Source: Lysinibacillus sp. KCTC 33748
GTDB lineage: Bacteria; Bacillota; Bacilli; Bacillales_A; Planococcaceae
Assembly (NCBI RefSeq): GCF_002237755.1
Contig: NZ_MWSJ01000002.1
Location: 310,001-374,000, forward strand
Reading direction: 5' to 3'
Length of the DNA stretch: 64,000 nucleotides
Shown here: in pieces, positions 8,473 through 17,195 of the stretch
Layout: every line of letters starts with the position of its first letter
How positions within the stretch are numbered: the stretch's first letter is position 1
Position numbers and translations under genes: made by a program
The notes under the pieces: generated by a model
Databases searched by the model: none
What the model was told of the DNA's origin: nothing
The model's input: the letters and a program-made list of their open reading frames with translations, nothing else

Positions 8473-9447
8473 ATGATGTTTGGAAATATTACAGATGTGC
8501 CTGGAGTTAAAGTAGGGCATGCAGAAAATAGTGAAGGAATTACAGGCTGTACAGCGATTTTAGTGGAAAGTGGTGCGGTGTGCGGTGTCGATGTAAGAGG
8601 CTCAGCGCCGGGCACTCGAGAAACTGATGCACTTGATCCTATTAACGAAATTGAGCATGTGCATGGGATTTGCCTATCTGGAGGAAGCGCATATGGATTG
8701 GATGCTGCGACAGGAGTCATGCAATTTCTAGAGGAGCGGGGTGTTGGCGTACAGGCAGGTGTTGCTACAATTCCAATTGTTCCTAGTGCGGTGCTGTTCG
8801 ATTTATTTATCGGTGATCCAAAGACAAGACCTACTGCTCCAATGGGCTATGAAGCCGCTAAAAGTGCGGTTGTTGGTCCATTTGCAAATGGGAATACAGG
8901 GGTTGGTTATGGTGCGACTGTAGGAAAATTGGCGGGTCCTCAATATTGTATGAAAGGGGGACTAGGCAGCGCCTCTATAGCTGGCAAAGAGGATGTTGTA
9001 GTGGGTGCCATTGTTGCTGTCAATGCTGTTGGAGATGTGAAAGATCCTACTACAAGAGAAACGCTAGCAGGAGCAAGGGATCCGAAAACAGGGGAATGGA
9101 TGGATTGCTGTACGTATTTAGAGGAGCATGTGCAATCGGAAGCATTGTCTGGTACGAATACGACAATCGGTGTCGTTGCAGTGAATGCCAAGCTGACAAA
9201 AGCAGAGGCGAAAAAAATAGCCCAGCTTACACAAAATGCTCTTGCACGGACAATTTATCCAGTACACACAATGCTGGATGGAGATACAATTTTCGTGCTT
9301 GGTACAGGGGATAAAAGATTTCCGGTGGATTATTTGGGCCATATGGCTACAAGAGTCATGGAAGAAGCGATCATTACTGGCATTAAAGCTGCTGATAAAT
9401 TAGTTGAAGTAGAAAGCTATAAAAGCATTCAAATAATGAGCACATAG
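8473..9447 (+). CDS. P1-family (S58) aminopeptidase, DmpA/BapA-like
   Basis: About 324 residues from the ATG at 8473 (GTGAGG just before it; ATG 8476 is nearly equivalent). It matches the DmpA/BapA family: ITDVPGVKVGHAEN, VRGSAPGTRETD, HGICLSGGSAYGLDAATGVM, and a late NTTIGVVAVNA segment. Family members cleave themselves before a Ser or Thr, which then acts as N-terminal nucleophile; the NTT at that place is the likely site (inference). Characterised members release N-terminal D- or L-alanine, or beta-amino acids, from peptides and amides. Its place between the ATPases and the binding protein suggests it acts on the imported substrate. Confidence 0.87.
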   Translation: MMFGNITDVPGVKVGHAENSEGITGCTAILVESGAVCGVDVRGSAPGTRETDALDPINEIEHVHGICLSGGSAYGLDAATGVMQFLEERGVGVQAGVATIPIVPSAVLFDLFIGDPKTRPTAPMGYEAAKSAVVGPFANGNTGVGYGATVGKLAGPQYCMKGGLGSASIAGKEDVVVGAIVAVNAVGDVKDPTTRETLAGARDPKTGEWMDCCTYLEEHVQSEALSGTNTTIGVVAVNAKLTKAEAKKIAQLTQNALARTIYPVHTMLDGDTIFVLGTGDKRFPVDYLGHMATRVMEEAIITGIKAADKLVEVESYKSIQIMST

Positions 9448-9465
9448 AGAATAGGGGGAAATGAC

Positions 9466-11013
9466 ATGAGACTAAAGAACAATTGGTCGTTGCTGTTATT
9501 GACAATGATAGTCGTTTTACTAATGAGTGCCTGTTCAAGTGATGATAAAAAGGATGCAAGTACTAGTGGAAAGACAGTAGCGGATTTACCACAAGAAATC
9601 GTAGTACGTATAAATGACGACCCAGATTTTTTAGATCCACATAAAGCAACAGCGTCTATATCGTACCAAATGATTCTTAATATTTTTGAAGGACTGATGG
9701 CACCAGAAACAGATGGTACTTTAAAAGAAGGTCTAGCCGAGAGCTATCAAGTATCTGAGGATGGTTTAACTTATACATTTAAAATTCGTCCGAGTGTGAA
9801 ATTCCATAATGGTGGGGATTTAACTGTTGAGGATATTCAGTATTCATTTGATCGTTTAATGGGGAAAAACGGCGGCGAAAAGATGTCAAATAGCTTTGAT
9901 AATGTTGCGTCAACGGAAGCACCAGATGCCAATACATTTGTGATTAAGCTAAAGGAGCCAAACTCCAACTTCTTATATTCATTAACAGCACGTCAATCAG
10001 CTATCTTACCAAAAAGCAATGATGGAAAGCATAATGAAAACCCAATAGGTACTGGACCATTTGCATATGTAAAATACTCACCGGGTACAAATTTAGAACT
10101 GAAGAAAAATGAAAACTACTGGAAGGAAGGGTTACCATACTTGAATAAAGTGACGTTTACCTTCCAATCGGATGATCAAGCAGCGATTATGAGTTTAATG
10201 GCCAATGAAGTCGATTTAACGAGTGTTCCGTGGCAACGTGTAAGTGAAGTAGAAGGTAATTATAACTTATCTCATCAAAATAATAACTCATCATTAATCG
10301 TTACATTTAATGAAACGAAAGCACCTTTTGATAATGTAAAGGTCCGTCAGGCAATTAACTACGCGATTAGTAAGTCCGATATTATTGACTCAGTGTTTGC
10401 AGGTTATGCTGTACCACTTGGTTCAAACATGAGTCCAGCGATGGGGGACTATCAGAAGAAAGGCTTAGAAGATATGTATAAGCGTGATGTGGAAAAAGCT
10501 AAAGCATTATTAACAGAAGCGGGCTATCCTAAAGGCTTTAAAACGAAAATTACAGTATCTTCGCATAATGATATTTATTCAAATATCGCGCAAATCGTTG
10601 CGGATAATTTAAAGGAAATTGGCATTGATATAGAAATTGAGGTTGTAGAATGGGGAATTTGGCTAGACCGAGTTTACTTTGGTCGCGACTATCAAATGAC
10701 AACAATCGATTTAACGGGTCGTGCTTCTGCTTATGAAATTATAAATGATTACATTTCAACTAATGATAGTGAAAACTTCTTCAAATTTAAAAATGATGAA
10801 TACGATAAAATTATGGTAGACGTTTTAAAGGAAAGAGATCAGGCGAAGCAAATTGACTATTATCATCGTGCACAGGAAATTTTAGCTGAGCAGGCAGCAG
10901 CGGTATATATCGCAGATTATCAAATTGTTTGGGGCTCTAAGAAGCAAGTTACTGGATTAAAGAACTACCCATTCTGGTTCCACGATATGTCTGAGGTGAA
11001 AATTTCTAACTAG
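9466..11013 (+). CDS. Peptide-type ABC transporter substrate-binding lipoprotein
   Basis: A 515-residue family 5 extracellular solute-binding protein. The N-terminus is a lipoprotein signal with lipobox LMSAC near residue 23, followed by a Ser/Asp/Lys-rich linker. Family landmarks include EGLAESYQVSEDGLTYTFKIR, VRQAINYAI and a C-terminal AVYIADYQIVWG. It would be anchored to the outer membrane face and deliver substrate to the permeases encoded next. AGGGGG lies about nine bases before the ATG. Confidence 0.9.
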   Translation: MRLKNNWSLLLLTMIVVLLMSACSSDDKKDASTSGKTVADLPQEIVVRINDDPDFLDPHKATASISYQMILNIFEGLMAPETDGTLKEGLAESYQVSEDGLTYTFKIRPSVKFHNGGDLTVEDIQYSFDRLMGKNGGEKMSNSFDNVASTEAPDANTFVIKLKEPNSNFLYSLTARQSAILPKSNDGKHNENPIGTGPFAYVKYSPGTNLELKKNENYWKEGLPYLNKVTFTFQSDDQAAIMSLMANEVDLTSVPWQRVSEVEGNYNLSHQNNNSSLIVTFNETKAPFDNVKVRQAINYAISKSDIIDSVFAGYAVPLGSNMSPAMGDYQKKGLEDMYKRDVEKAKALLTEAGYPKGFKTKITVSSHNDIYSNIAQIVADNLKEIGIDIEIEVVEWGIWLDRVYFGRDYQMTTIDLTGRASAYEIINDYISTNDSENFFKFKNDEYDKIMVDVLKERDQAKQIDYYHRAQEILAEQAAAVYIADYQIVWGSKKQVTGLKNYPFWFHDMSEVKISN

Positions 11014-11027
11014 AAAGGGATGAGTGC

Positions 11028-11972
11028 TTGTTGATGTATATAATACGTCGGTTCATCCTGTTAATAACTACTATCCTTCTAGTGTCGATAATTACATTTG
11101 GTGTTTTTCAAATTTTACCTGGTGATCCGGTTCAGACGATGTTAGGTACTGAAGCGGATCCCACACAAATTGAAAATTTGCGATCAGAGCTTGGCTTGAA
11201 TCGCCCCCTTTATGAGCAATATACAGATTGGGTGAAGGGATTATTAACAGGAGAATTAGGAAATTCTATTCGTTTTTCAATGCCCGTAAAAGACTTACTG
11301 TTTGATAGACTACCTGTAACGATGTCATTAGCTGGGCTCACCCTCGTAATTGTGTTACTCATTTCCTTACCGTTGGGGATGTTTGCGGCGAGAAGACAAA
11401 ATAAGTTTAGTGATATGTCGTTGTCTACAGTGACGCAAGTTGGAATGGCCATTCCTTCTTTCTGGCTAGGAATGATTCTCATTTTATATGTTGGACTGCA
11501 GTTTAGCTTCTTTAAAATAAGTGGCTATATTCCGTGGACGCAAAGTGTAGCAGGAGCGTTAAGTACACTCGTTCTCCCGGCGTTAACAATTGCTATTCCA
11601 CAAATTGCGGTCAATTTCCGCTATGTTCGTACGTCAATTTTAGAGCAAGTTCAGCTCGATTATGTGCGTACGATTCGTAGTAAAGGGATGTCTGAGCAAA
11701 ATGTTATGTATAAGCATGTCTTAAAAAATTCGATGATTCCAATATTAACGGTATTTGGATTGATTATGGCTGAAGTTGTTGCTGGAACGATTATTGTGGA
11801 GCAAGTATTTTCACTGCCCGGCGTTGGTCAACTTCTCATTACAGCTATTAGTAATCGTGATTTTCCATTAGTACAGGGAATCGTTATGTATATTACTGTT
11901 GCGGTGGTCATGATTAATTTTATGGTCGATATTTTATATTCAGTGTTAGATCCTAGAATCCGATTACGATGA
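11028..11972 (+). CDS. Peptide-type ABC transporter permease (OppB/DppB)
   Basis: A 314-residue inner-membrane permease with an N-terminal transmembrane segment, the FGVFQILPGDPV motif of DppB proteins, further hydrophobic segments, and the cytoplasmic EAA-like loop with the sequence YVRTIRSKGMSEQNVMYKHV. The start is ambiguous: TTG 11028 has AAAGGGA at good distance, while ATG 11034 is the conventional codon. It ends four bases into a possible ATG of the next permease gene. Confidence 0.88.
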   Translation: MLMYIIRRFILLITTILLVSIITFGVFQILPGDPVQTMLGTEADPTQIENLRSELGLNRPLYEQYTDWVKGLLTGELGNSIRFSMPVKDLLFDRLPVTMSLAGLTLVIVLLISLPLGMFAARRQNKFSDMSLSTVTQVGMAIPSFWLGMILILYVGLQFSFFKISGYIPWTQSVAGALSTLVLPALTIAIPQIAVNFRYVRTSILEQVQLDYVRTIRSKGMSEQNVMYKHVLKNSMIPILTVFGLIMAEVVAGTIIVEQVFSLPGVGQLLITAISNRDFPLVQGIVMYITVAVVMINFMVDILYSVLDPRIRLR

Positions 11973-11986
11973 GCGAGGTGGATACG

Positions 11987-12814
11987 ATGAAACATATACA
12001 AAGATACATGAAAAATATTAATTTAATCATTGGTCTACTAGTCATTGTCGGTTTTCTAATCATCATGATAATCAGCTTTTTTTATACACCTCATGATGTG
12101 AACTCGATGAATATACCCCAAAAATTACGTAGCCCAAGTAGTGATTATCTATTTGGAACGGATGAATTTGGTCGTGATATTTTTAGCCGTATTATGAAAG
12201 GAACACAAACGGCATTTGCAGTCGGTTTACTGACGGTATTTATCGGAACAATTTTTGGTATTTTAATTGGTGGTATAGCGGGGTATGTAGGTGGCTGGAT
12301 CGATGAAATTTTTATGCGCATGATGGATGCATTAATGGCCTTTCCGGGAATTATACTAGCTTTAATGCTCGTAGCGGTATTTGGGCCGGGAATTGTTAAT
12401 ACGGCTATTGCATTAGGCATTATTGCCATACCGGCCATTGCTAGAATTACACGTGGTGGTTTCGTCCAACATCGTGACACTGAATATGTTTTAGCAGCAA
12501 AGTTAATTGGTGTAAAACCTTATAGCATTATGTTTCGTCATATATTACCTAATATTTCATCGCAAATTATCGTCGCTGCCACTGTGACCTTTGCGACTGC
12601 GATGCTTGCGGAGGCGGCACTTAGTTATTTAGGGCTTGGTGTGCAGCCACCAAACCCTAGTTGGGGACGAATGTTAAAAGATTCACAAGCCTATTTAGTG
12701 GGAGCCCCATGGTACACTTATGCGCCAGGCGGAGCTATTACAGTACTTGTATTAGGTTTGTATATGCTTAGCAATGCGTTGCGCGATTTTATGGATCCGC
12801 GTTCAAAAGCGTAA
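11987..12814 (+). CDS. Peptide-type ABC transporter permease (OppC/DppC)
   Basis: The second permease, about 275 residues, has an N-terminal membrane anchor, the FGTDEFGRDIFSRI motif, five or six further hydrophobic segments, and the coupling loop YVLAAKLIGVKPYSIMFRHILPN. The ATG at 11987 has GAGGTGG six bases upstream; the ATG at 11969 would overlap the preceding stop as ATGA but has no visible binding site. This is the last gene of the operon. Its 3' end overlaps the convergent regulator gene by 12 bases. Confidence 0.88.
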   Translation: MKHIQRYMKNINLIIGLLVIVGFLIIMIISFFYTPHDVNSMNIPQKLRSPSSDYLFGTDEFGRDIFSRIMKGTQTAFAVGLLTVFIGTIFGILIGGIAGYVGGWIDEIFMRMMDALMAFPGIILALMLVAVFGPGIVNTAIALGIIAIPAIARITRGGFVQHRDTEYVLAAKLIGVKPYSIMFRHILPNISSQIIVAATVTFATAMLAEAALSYLGLGVQPPNPSWGRMLKDSQAYLVGAPWYTYAPGGAITVLVLGLYMLSNALRDFMDPRSKA

Positions 12815-14440
12815 AATATCCGGGGCTGTTTTTTTCAATAAATCATAGGCCTTCACCGCTATTTCTATATTGAGACGATGAGGGGCTTGTAAAAAGTCAG
12901 CACCAAAAATATTTTCTAGTCGTTCAATGCGTTTATAGAGTGTTTGGCGGACAATAAATAATTGTTCAGCTGTATCATTTTTGGCACCATTGCATGCTAA
13001 ATATACACAGAGCGTTTGATAAAGATCATTACCGTTTTTTTGATCAATTAACAGTATTTCTTGTAAATAATCTTTAACATATTGCAAAAGTGCGACATGA
13101 TCCTGATGTAATAACAATCTGTATACACCTAAATCCTTGAAGTAAATAGAAGAAGCAAGTTCATTATGTTGCATTTGAATAGTTGTTTTTGCTTCCTTAT
13201 AGCCTTGATGTACACTATTAATGGATTGATAAACATTACTAATGCCAAAGGTAAGGGTTATTTGCTCGAAAAGGTGTGGCGTTTTTCGGGCAATAATCTG
13301 CTTTATAGCTTGATTAAATGGGTCACGATTTTTTTCCATATCATCTGCTGCAATATAAAACGCAAGGATAATTATTTCATGCTGTCGAACCGAAACGGTA
13401 GGGAAGAAGCCAAGTTTTTTTAGGATGGAACGAACAAACATGACATTTTGCAGCTGGATTTCTTGCCAGTCTTCCTCTGTAAAAGTATCGGCATAATCAA
13501 GAATAGTAAATACGATGACACGATAAAATAAGTTGCGACTTTCCATTGGCAAAAAGCTTTGATAATATTGAAAATCAATAGGCTGACCTTGTATTAAGGA
13601 GAGGATAAATTCATCCTCTCGGCTTTGCTTGCGTTCCTGTAGCATTCGATTGCGCATTAAGATTTGAGCAATAGACATCGTTGCACGTTCAAGGTTTAAC
13701 AATGTATAGTCGCTTGGCTTCGGCAGTACAGAATGCATACATAAATAACCCCATACTTGTCCAAGTCCATTGACCGGAATGATGACGAAATGATCGTTGT
13801 CAATGGATAGAAGTTGAAGGGGTTCTTGTAATTCTAATTGCTGACAGTGGTCCTCCAAAAGTTGTAAATACTTTTTGGCTTCTATTGGATAATAAAAGCT
13901 TTTTGTATCTTCGGAGACAAATAAAAATAATGCATCTGTATCTTGATAAAGCACCTGTAAAATTTTAAAAATTCCATTGGGCATTAACGACAATTCCATA
14001 AAAGTCTTTGAAATCGCATCAAGCTGTGTTAATGCTTGCTGATGCTGATTAATAATGTAAGTATGTAGATCCTGTGTAATATCGATAAATCTTACAACCT
14101 CTTCAAAAATGATGATAGGAAAATCATGAGCATTAGCCATAGCAACCAGTTCTACAGGAACATAATCAAAATAATCACCAATCTCAATACAAAGAGCTGC
14201 AGCACCGTTGCGAATAAGATTTTGCAAATAAGCGATTTGTGTTTCACGCTCTAACTGTAAACCTACCCCAGTTGTTAAAATGAGCTCTCCGCCATTTATT
14301 AAAGTATCAAAATTTTTAATTTCTAATATATGTGTCCATAGTACTTGTCGATTTAGTCCTTGTTGTCCAGCGATTAACTTGGCAGATTCAAAATGCTTTC
14401 GCTTTAATACATCACGTACAAGTAGAGGATGTTTCGACAT
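12803..14440 (-). CDS. PucR-family transcriptional regulator
   Basis: A 545-residue regulator. The N-terminal PucR domain (about 1-130) contains ILEIKNFDTLINGGELILTTG. A central GGDEF-like/CdaR-type region follows, and the C-terminal PucR helix-turn-helix includes LYQTLCVYLACNGAKNDTAEQLFIVRQTLYKRIERLE. PucR-type proteins control catabolic operons for purines, proline, gamma-aminobutyrate and related compounds, usually as activators. It converges on the ten-gene operon and overlaps its last gene by 12 bases, so it is the obvious candidate regulator of that operon (inference). TAGGTG precedes the ATG. Confidence 0.87.
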   Translation of the reverse strand: MSKHPLLVRDVLKRKHFESAKLIAGQQGLNRQVLWTHILEIKNFDTLINGGELILTTGVGLQLERETQIAYLQNLIRNGAAALCIEIGDYFDYVPVELVAMANAHDFPIIIFEEVVRFIDITQDLHTYIINQHQQALTQLDAISKTFMELSLMPNGIFKILQVLYQDTDALFLFVSEDTKSFYYPIEAKKYLQLLEDHCQQLELQEPLQLLSIDNDHFVIIPVNGLGQVWGYLCMHSVLPKPSDYTLLNLERATMSIAQILMRNRMLQERKQSREDEFILSLIQGQPIDFQYYQSFLPMESRNLFYRVIVFTILDYADTFTEEDWQEIQLQNVMFVRSILKKLGFFPTVSVRQHEIIILAFYIAADDMEKNRDPFNQAIKQIIARKTPHLFEQITLTFGISNVYQSINSVHQGYKEAKTTIQMQHNELASSIYFKDLGVYRLLLHQDHVALLQYVKDYLQEILLIDQKNGNDLYQTLCVYLACNGAKNDTAEQLFIVRQTLYKRIERLENIFGADFLQAPHRLNIEIAVKAYDLLKKTAPDILRF

Positions 14441-14612
14441 AAATAAGCACCTACCCTTCGATGTACAATAATTATGTTAGATTAATCAGAAAATTTCAAC
14501 ATTAACTAGAATAAAAGTTAGAGGGTTACCGGACTGAGAGAAGGAAAAGACCATAAAAAGGTTTGCAATTTTGATATGGTCAACTGTATTGAAATAGGTA
14601 TTCTTCCCGAAG

Positions 14613-14655
14613 AAAGGCGATTCCAAATGCTCGAAAAGCACAAGGAGTCGCCTTT
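14613..14655 (-). terminator. Hairpin terminator of the MarR gene
   Basis: Arms 14613-14624 and 14644-14655 (AAAGGCGATTCC/GGAGTCGCCTTT) pair over 12 bp with one G-T pair. In the minus direction it directly overlaps the stop codon of the MarR gene and ends in CTTTCTT. Confidence 0.6.
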
Positions 14656-15106
14656 AATAATTTCGTTTATGTCCTTTTTTTACGTATTCCCAATCGGTTT
14701 CAATGTTTTGACGAATACGAACTAAAAAGTCTTGAACACTGTCCATTTCTTCAGGAGAAAAACCATCTAATGCTCTAGCATTCGAATAGTCTCCTTCTCG
14801 CTTTAAAAATGGATAAATCTTTATACTTTTTTCTGTTGGGAAAAGTTGCTTGTTTTTCTTGTTACCTACTTCACTACGCTTTTCTACAAAACCTTTAGTC
14901 TCCAACTTTTGAATCGCTCGGGAGGCCGTTGTGCGATCTACCTTCAATAGTTCAGCAACCTTTTCTTGAATAATACCAGGGTTTTCACAGATGCGAGTGA
15001 CATACAAATACTGTCCCTTTGTTAGATCGAGTTCTTTAAACTCAATATTACTAATGGAATCAAGTGCCCGTGCAATCGCACCAATATCTCGTAAAATTTC
15101 CTTCAT
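14654..15106 (-). CDS. MarR-family transcriptional regulator
   Basis: A 150-residue winged-helix protein. The recognition-helix region VAELLKVDRTTASRAIQKLETKGFVEKR is typical MarR, and the hydrophobic N-terminal helix fits dimerisation. It is divergent from the GNAT acetyltransferase gene, and an inverted repeat (TATTG-N6-CAATA) lies between them. It therefore probably represses itself and its neighbour, responding to a small ligand that cannot be named from sequence. Confidence 0.87.
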   Translation of the reverse strand: MKEILRDIGAIARALDSISNIEFKELDLTKGQYLYVTRICENPGIIQEKVAELLKVDRTTASRAIQKLETKGFVEKRSEVGNKKNKQLFPTEKSIKIYPFLKREGDYSNARALDGFSPEEMDSVQDFLVRIRQNIETDWEYVKKGHKRNY

Positions 15107-15123
15107 TGATTGCCTCCGAAATA

Positions 15124-15160
15124 TATTGTATTTGCAATAAAAAATACTCTATACTATATA
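15124..15160 (+). promoter_or_regulatory. Promoter of the GNAT gene with a candidate MarR operator
   Basis: TTGCAA (15132-15137), a 17-base spacer and TATATA (15155-15160) form a sigma-A-like promoter. The palindrome TATTG-TATTTG-CAATA (15124-15139) overlaps its -35 box, a good position for repression. Confidence 0.45.
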
Positions 15161-15308
15161 TTATCATCCATGAAGGGAAATTTCACTTCATATCTACAGG
15201 TGGTTCTCTTTTCCAAACTTACAGTCTGAAGCGTAGTGGTGTATAACGGCGCAGTTGACAATTCTACCAGTGGTCACCAAATTCAAGTAATAATCAGGAG
15301 GAATAAAA

Positions 15309-15749
15309 ATGAACACAAAAAAAATTACAGATGAAAAAGATTTACAAACAGCGTTTGCGATTCGTCAAAAAGTTTTTATTGAGGAGCAAAAGGTGCCAGA
15401 GGAAGAAGAATTTGATGAGTTCGACACGCTAGATGCAGCATGTGATCATATTCTTGTGTACTATAACGATCAACCTGTTGGTACTGGCAGACTACGAGTT
15501 GTTGATGGCTATGGCAAACTAGAGCGTATATGTATATTAATAGAATTCCGCAAATTTGGTTTAGGTAAAGTAATTATCCAACGTTTAGAGGAAATAGCAC
15601 TTGAAAAAGGTTTAGCAAAATCAAAATTAAACGCGCAATCTTATGCAGAAGGCTTTTATGAAAAATTAGGCTATAAACGTGAAGGTGAAGAATTTATGGA
15701 TTGTGGCATCCCGCATATTTTAATGAAAAAACAATTTCATAAGGCGTAG
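15309..15749 (+). CDS. GNAT-family N-acetyltransferase
   Basis: A 146-residue single-domain acetyltransferase, ElaA/YjcF-like in style. It starts with FAIRQKVFIEEQKVPEEEEFD and has the acetyl-CoA loop RKFGLGK and a C-terminal FYEKLGYKREGEEFMDCGIPHILM. It would transfer an acetyl group from acetyl-CoA to an amine; the acceptor is unknown. AGGAGG lies about nine bases before the ATG. It is divergent from the MarR gene and probably under its control. Confidence 0.87.
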   Translation: MNTKKITDEKDLQTAFAIRQKVFIEEQKVPEEEEFDEFDTLDAACDHILVYYNDQPVGTGRLRVVDGYGKLERICILIEFRKFGLGKVIIQRLEEIALEKGLAKSKLNAQSYAEGFYEKLGYKREGEEFMDCGIPHILMKKQFHKA

Positions 15750-15768
15750 AGTATTCATTATTTATTAT

Positions 15769-15808
15769 AAAATAGCAAACTAGGTTTTATTAGTTTGCTA
15801 TTTTGTTT
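15769..15808 (+). terminator. Terminator of the GNAT gene
   Basis: Stem of 14 bp (15769-15782 with 15791-15804) around AGCAAACTA, followed by TTTTGTTTT. Repeat copy B starts directly after it. Confidence 0.8.
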
Positions 15809-15809
15809 T

Positions 15810-15958
15810 AACTTCTTTCAGCGGGTTTCCAAACACCCGCTGAAATAGAGGAACTCAGTCTGAGAACGCCACGTTAGCACTGCGCTTTCGCACAAAAAAC
15901 ATCGCAGGCCTAAGCATAACACAGATTCCGGACGCAATTATGTCGAGGCATAATTGAT
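15810..15958 (+). repeat. Structured modular repeat, copy B
   Basis: It has the head hairpin (AACTTCTTTCAGCGGGT...ACCCGCTGAAATAGA), then GGAACTCAGTCTGAGAACGCCACG as in copy A, GTTAGCACTGCGCTTTCGCA, a shortened middle, and the tail GATTCCGGACGCAATTATG with the tail hairpin. It touches the stop codon of the minus-strand gene fragment next to it, so that gene's last codons may also have been altered by insertion. Confidence 0.75.
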
Positions 15959-16413
15959 TACAATAGCTCTCTTATTTTTTCCCATAATGGCTTAATTTTT
16001 TCTTTATTCGGCGCATTTGCAAATATCCAATCTGATTCATTATTAAAGGCGTTCACTAATTTCTTAACGGCGACCTCATGTGTCTCAAGGCTCATACAAT
16101 TCATGATATGGACTATCTCATTTAATGGGTCAGTGGGTAAAGATTTATCTAGCGCTTTAAGTCCAAGTACAGCTCGTTCAGGGCAATATTTATGCAGGAG
16201 TACTTTAGCGAAATGTTCTAAACTATTCCGCAGTAAATGAACGCACCAAATCTCATTTTCACGTTTAGCACTCCAATAATATTGATACAAATACCAAACA
16301 GTATCATCTATTGCATCTTGAAATTCAAGAGGCGTTAATGACAAAGTTGTTTTTTTCTGTTTAGCTGTAAGGATTCTATTCGGATCAAATAATATTTTAA
16401 CTGCTTTCAGCAA
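15958..16413 (-). pseudogene. 3' fragment of an aminoglycoside-adenylyltransferase-like nucleotidyltransferase
   Basis: This open frame of 151 codons begins with LLKAVKILFDPNRIL, which matches the middle of the AadE/streptomycin-adenylyltransferase-like family, where a V-LFDP motif follows the catalytic domain. The rest (WYLYQYYWSAKRENEIWCVHLLRNSLEHFAKVLL) is the helical C-terminal domain. The first half of the same protein lies at 16580-16902, with repeat copy C between them. The frame could still be translated from the TTG at 16413, but without the catalytic Gly-Ser and Asp residues it should be inactive as a nucleotidyltransferase. Confidence 0.7.
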
Positions 16414-16452
16414 AAGTCTCCTACTTCTATAGGTTGTAAGAAGAATGCGGCG

Positions 16453-16590
16453 TTAAGTTACTTTCAGCGAGTGTCCAAACATTTACTGAAAGAAGTTAAA
16501 GCCTCCGGCGGATATCACAGAATCGGTAAGGAGTTCTTTGTGCAAGCACAAATCCGATTCCGGACGCAATTATGCCGAGTCATAATTGAT
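16453..16590 (+). repeat. Structured modular repeat, copy C, inserted in a gene
   Basis: This is the shortest copy. A decayed head hairpin (16458-16496) is followed directly by the common block AAGCCTCCGGCGGATATCAC, then GAATCGG, AGGAGTTC, TTTGTGC-AA-GCACAAA, CCGATTC, and the tail hairpin ending in GTCATAATTGAT. It separates two parts of one nucleotidyltransferase gene, which is direct evidence that the element can insert. I saw no clear target-site duplication. Confidence 0.75.
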
Positions 16591-16902
16591 GGGCATCTTT
16601 ATCACTTATTTCAGAGGGTGATAAGGTAAATAAATCGATATGAATCATATCTTCATATACGGCTAGTAGCTGGGGGGCAAAAATGTAAATGTCATCAACG
16701 AATAATGTTTTCATATAAGTTTCAATATGCTTCTTGCGATTGGATAAAAATGCTTCAATATTTTCTTCCTTCACAACGCAATACATATCGATATCTGAAA
16801 ATTCATCATGCTCCTCATAGATCCTCTTAAAAATACAGCTTCAATATATTGATCATCTTTTAGACTTTCAAGTAAAATCTTCACAACATAATCCAAATTC
16901 AA
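16580..16902 (-). pseudogene. 5' fragment of an aminoglycoside-adenylyltransferase-like nucleotidyltransferase
   Basis: From a TTG at 16902 with AAGGAGCGG upstream, the minus strand reads NLDYVVKILLESLKDDQYIEAVFLRGS. After a small deletion near 16815 the frame shifts to EEHDEFSDIDMYCVVKEENIEAF. Together these give the nucleotidyltransferase signature GS-x(n)-D-x-D. The reading then runs to LFTLSPSEISDKDA and enters repeat copy C, whose tail supplies HQL and the stop. The gene thus carries two lesions, a frameshift in the active-site loop and a repeat insertion. Confidence 0.7.
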
Positions 16903-16922
16903 ATATATCCGCTCCTTATATT

Positions 16923-16964
16923 AAAACAAGCTGCCCAAAGTATATTTCGAGCAGCCTTATTTTG
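16923..16964 (-). terminator. Terminator after the small broken gene
   Basis: Read on the minus strand, AAGGCTGC pairs with GCAGCTT and the stem runs into TTGTTTTAAT. It follows the stop of the 67-codon gene by two bases. Confidence 0.55.
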
Positions 16965-17165
16965 CTAGATTTCTTTTACAACAGTACCTGAGAAGCTATC
17001 GTGAGGACGAAGTTGTCCGTTTTGTTGTTCGAACGATTCTGGATTTTTCAAGTAATCGAATGAGCTAATTGAGTCACGATATACCATCCGTTTCAAAACT
17101 TCAGCTGTGAAATTACCAAATCAATTAGAAATGCTTTTGTTCGTTTTTTTTGTAATAGATTTCAT
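16965..17165 (-). pseudogene. Small gene with one in-frame TGA, unrecognised
   Basis: An ATG at 17165 with GAGGAA eight bases upstream opens a 67-codon frame. It is interrupted only by TGA at codon 15: MKSITKKTNKSISN, stop, then FGNFTAEVLKRMVYRDSISS and FDYLKNPESFEQQNGQLRPH up to GTVVKEI. A terminator follows directly. Good ribosome binding site, protein-like composition after the stop and a terminator suggest a recently broken gene. A Trp codon (TGG) is the simplest ancestor of the TGA. I do not recognise the protein. Confidence 0.45.
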
Positions 17166-17195
17166 CGGAGTTCCTCTTCATAAGTTTCGAAATTT

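Noticed and set aside
8946..9314. ORF of 122 codons on the plus strand
   Set aside because: It is a shadow of the P1-peptidase gene in another frame, with no start signals.
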